Assembly: GCA_018223185.1 (NCBI GenBank)
Contig: JAAEYW010000008.1
Location: 121,870 to 185,869 of the forward strand
Source: Oceanospirillales bacterium
GTDB lineage: Bacteria > Pseudomonadota > Gammaproteobacteria > Pseudomonadales > Balneatricaceae
Direction: 5' to 3'
Length of the DNA stretch: 64,000 nucleotides
Both the position numbers and the translations under genes were made by a program. Positions 62,103 through 64,000 of the stretch are shown here, piece after piece. The first letter of the stretch is position 1; every line of letters starts with the position of its first letter. The notes under the pieces are model-generated. The model was not told where the DNA came from. It worked only from the letters and a program-made list of their open reading frames with translations, and did no database searches.

Positions 62103-63038
62103 TTATTTTTCTATCAGCGCTTTAATTTTGTTTTTGTACTTCCAGCGCTTAAACAGGCCCAGATCAGGTTGCTTCAGGCTAATTTTCGGATCATTAAAGA
62201 CACCTGCATAGCGCTTTAGAAGAATAGGAGGTTTATTGCCGGTGGCCGCTTCGTTTATAAACTGGTCAGCCCAGGTTCGTCCAATGGGAGGCTTGCTGCC
62301 ATATTTAAATCGTTCGTAATACTCCGCTTTTAAGCGCTCTCTGATCATTCTGTCTTTATAGATTCTATCACTGCTCTGCTGCACCCCCGCATAGTGATTT
62401 TTTCCATGAATGCGGTATTTCATTAAGGGCTCTGGCAGACAAAACTTACGATGCAGTGCAAGTGAGCTGGCAAGACACAGAGCATTATCAGCACAAATCT
62501 TCCAATCGCTTATAAATGGCAAAGGAAATATCTGATGGGCTGCCTTTGCCCGAATAGACATGGCGGATGTCGGCTCACCAAGACTAATATCTCTCGCTAA
62601 TACCAGCATGTTGCTAAACCCTAAATCAGTTAGCTCAGTCATGCTAAATGGGTATACAACCTCCTCTTCCACACCGAACTTCTCCAGCCCGGTATAGAGG
62701 AAATCGCATTCAGGCCTGGCGCTGTAGACCTCATGAATCTTCTGTAGATAATCTGGCTGGTACAAGTCATCAGAATCCAGAAAGGTGATGACCTCTCCCG
62801 TAGCATTTTTTACTCCGGCATTAAAGGCTGAAGCCTGTCCTCCGTTCTCCTGAATGATTGCGCTTATTCTCGGGTCTTGTTCTGTAAGTGCTGCAATAAT
62901 TGAACGAGAGTTATCAGTTGAGCCATCATCGACAATAATAAGCTCCCATTCTGTATATGTCTGAGATAACACCGAATTGACTGCTTCAATCAAAAAGTGA
63001 CCGTAGTTATAGTTATTTATAAGTACTGATATCAACAT
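62103..63038 (-). CDS. Family 2 glycosyltransferase
   Basis: A 311-aa GT-A glycosyltransferase: N-terminal MLISVLINNYNYGHFLIEAVNSVLSQTYTEWELIIVDDGSTDNSRSI, then FLDSDDLYQPDYL (the DxD metal-binding motif) at about 91-102. C-terminal part is basic (KIKALIEK). It transfers an activated sugar to a growing polysaccharide or lipid-linked acceptor; specificity unknown. It overlaps the preceding epimerase by 7 bases, indicating an envelope or exopolysaccharide biosynthesis operon entering the window from the right. Confidence 0.88.
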   Translation of the reverse strand: MLISVLINNYNYGHFLIEAVNSVLSQTYTEWELIIVDDGSTDNSRSIIAALTEQDPRISAIIQENGGQASAFNAGVKNATGEVITFLDSDDLYQPDYLQKIHEVYSARPECDFLYTGLEKFGVEEEVVYPFSMTELTDLGFSNMLVLARDISLGEPTSAMSIRAKAAHQIFPLPFISDWKICADNALCLASSLALHRKFCLPEPLMKYRIHGKNHYAGVQQSSDRIYKDRMIRERLKAEYYERFKYGSKPPIGRTWADQFINEAATGNKPPILLKRYAGVFNDPKISLKQPDLGLFKRWKYKNKIKALIEK

Positions 63039-63993
63039 GGCACTTGTTGCCCGGTAAATGCTACAGGTTCTGTCGTTTGGATTTTATACTGCATGAAGTA
63101 ATCAATAGTCTTAAGCAAACCGCTCTCCAGGTCAGTGTATGGCATCCAGCCGAGCAACTCTTTAGCTTTACTGATATCTGCTTTTCGCTGTTTAGGGTCG
63201 GCTTCAGGTAATGGGAAGTACTCAATCTTTTCTGACTGTCCGTGCAACCTCTGAATAACACGGGCTATCTCAGAAACCGTAAGCTCACTCTCATGGCCGA
63301 TATTAATGACACTAATAGGGCCGCAATCTTGCTCCATATATTTCATCAGACCATTAACCGTGTCTGATACATAGCAGAGGGAGCGCGTTTGTGAACCATC
63401 TCCATAAATGGTTAACGGCTCTCCATTCAATGACTGGTTTATAAAATTAGAAATGATTCGTCCGTCTTCAGGACACATACCCGGACCGTAAGTATTAAAT
63501 ATTCTTGCTATTTTAATCTCCACGCTATCGCTGTATTCATAGCATAGGGTCTCGGCAACCCTTTTGCCTTCATCGTAACAAGCGCGAGGGGTAAGTGTTG
63601 ATACATTACCAAAGTAGCTTTCTGTCTGAGGGTGGACTAAAGGGTCCCCATAGATTTCAGATGTAGAGCTGAATAACAGGACCGCGCCACACTTCCGGGC
63701 AAAATTTAAGACGTTCTTTGTTCCTATATAACAGGTATCAAGAGTTTGTATCGATTTTTTCTGGTATTGGGGAGGAGATGCAAGACAGGCAAGATGGTAA
63801 ATCTTGTCCTGCCTTTTTAACAATGAGAAGTCAAAATCACAGATGTCGGCTTCAATGAAGTTGATATCAGGTAAATCACTAATATTTGCCATTCGACCCG
63901 ATGATAAATTATCAATAACGGTAATTTCACAATCAAAGCTATACATTAGGGAACATGCGATTAAGTCCCTCCGCATGAGACAATGTCCGGCAT
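63032..63993 (-). pseudogene. UXS-like NAD-dependent epimerase/dehydratase with disrupted N-terminus
   Basis: From 63976 leftward an open frame encodes most of an extended-SDR sugar nucleotide enzyme. It has VIDNLSSGR, the catalytic Tyr/Lys in ACYDEGKRVAETLC (as in UDP-glucuronate decarboxylase), IARIFNTYGPGM and DGSQTRSLCYVSD. The expected GGxGFIGSH NAD motif is absent. Immediately upstream, another frame from ATG 63993 reads MPDIVSCGG, and the open frame resumes with H/R-DLIACSLMY; the two halves look like one N-terminus with a small non-triplet deletion that removed the glycine motif and shifted the frame. A real start further right cannot be excluded because the window ends 7 bases beyond. 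Confidence 0.6.
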
Positions 63994-64000
63994 AGTGTCA

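Noticed and set aside
61939..62211. 90-codon plus-strand frame
   Set aside because: Overlaps the glycosyltransferase on the opposite strand and lacks a ribosome-binding site.
1..64000. CRISPR array, tRNA or rRNA gene
   Set aside because: No regularly spaced repeats of 25-40 bases and no tRNA- or rRNA-like stretches were seen by eye; a covariance-model scan was not possible.

Overview
The window reads as a chromosome segment of a marine-type gammaproteobacterium. An Oceanospirillales relative such as Neptunomonas, Amphritea or Marinobacterium is the best guess. This rests on overall protein resemblance, the pycR/pycA/pycB arrangement shared with pseudomonads, moderate GC, and many periplasmic cytochromes and Tat-exported enzymes. 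No rRNA, tRNA or CRISPR array was found.

Region 1 (1-9.1 kb) is a copper-type island. It holds a DUF2933 protein end, an ICMT-like methyltransferase, an AMP/thymidine-phosphorylase-like enzyme, three c-type cytochromes, two small secreted proteins, a DsbA-like protein, a Tat-exported multicopper oxidase and a SHOCT protein. Two divergent promoters with 19-bp spacers and CueR/MerR-type operators lie at 5253-5378. They probably make the leftward cytochrome operon and the rightward oxidase operon copper-responsive. No cueR gene is in view.

Region 2 (9.2-16 kb) starts with type I GAPDH. A KfrA-like coiled-coil DNA-binding protein, two unknown proteins, a NarL-type response regulator and an intact tyrosine recombinase follow, with a 1.2-kb gene-poor stretch of short repeats before the recombinase. 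Next comes a scar: an hsdR 3' remnant and the 3' end of a group II intron fused to the end of an RND transporter gene.

Region 3 (16-33.6 kb) is the most distinctive part. A leftward operon (DUF1302 outer-membrane protein, DUF1329, YCF48-like, RND/MMPL exporter) faces a rightward operon (acyl-CoA dehydrogenase, SCP-x-type thiolase, acyl-CoA ligase, saccharopine-dehydrogenase-like reductase, DUF1295/ICMT-like membrane enzyme, small membrane protein, decayed SDR). After them lie a 902-aa MalT-type LuxR regulator and a small unknown protein. A palindromic motif, AACCATYCAAAAGGATGG, occurs twice between the divergent operons and once before the small gene beside the regulator. That suggests one regulon for metabolism and envelope transport of a hydrophobic acyl substrate.

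Region 4 (34-47 kb) is mixed. It has a PocR-PAS-GAF-PAS-GGDEF cyclase, an ion channel, a DUF1294 protein, a SorA/SorB-like sulfite dehydrogenase pair, a fatty-acid CoA ligase, a secreted phosphoesterase behind triple Pho-box repeats, a cold-shock/DUF3465 fusion, a Tat-exported superoxide-reductase-like protein and a histidine kinase with a ruined ATP-binding domain.

Region 5 (47-64 kb) is mostly housekeeping. It has pycR with pycA-pycB, beta-carbonic anhydrase, an MFS carrier, an RluA-family pseudouridine synthase, a Tat-exported dienelactone hydrolase, an EamA transporter and trkH with a KdpD-like/KdpE-like pair. It ends in a polysaccharide locus (glycosyltransferase 2, UXS-like epimerase) whose epimerase appears to have lost its NAD-binding motif to a small deletion.
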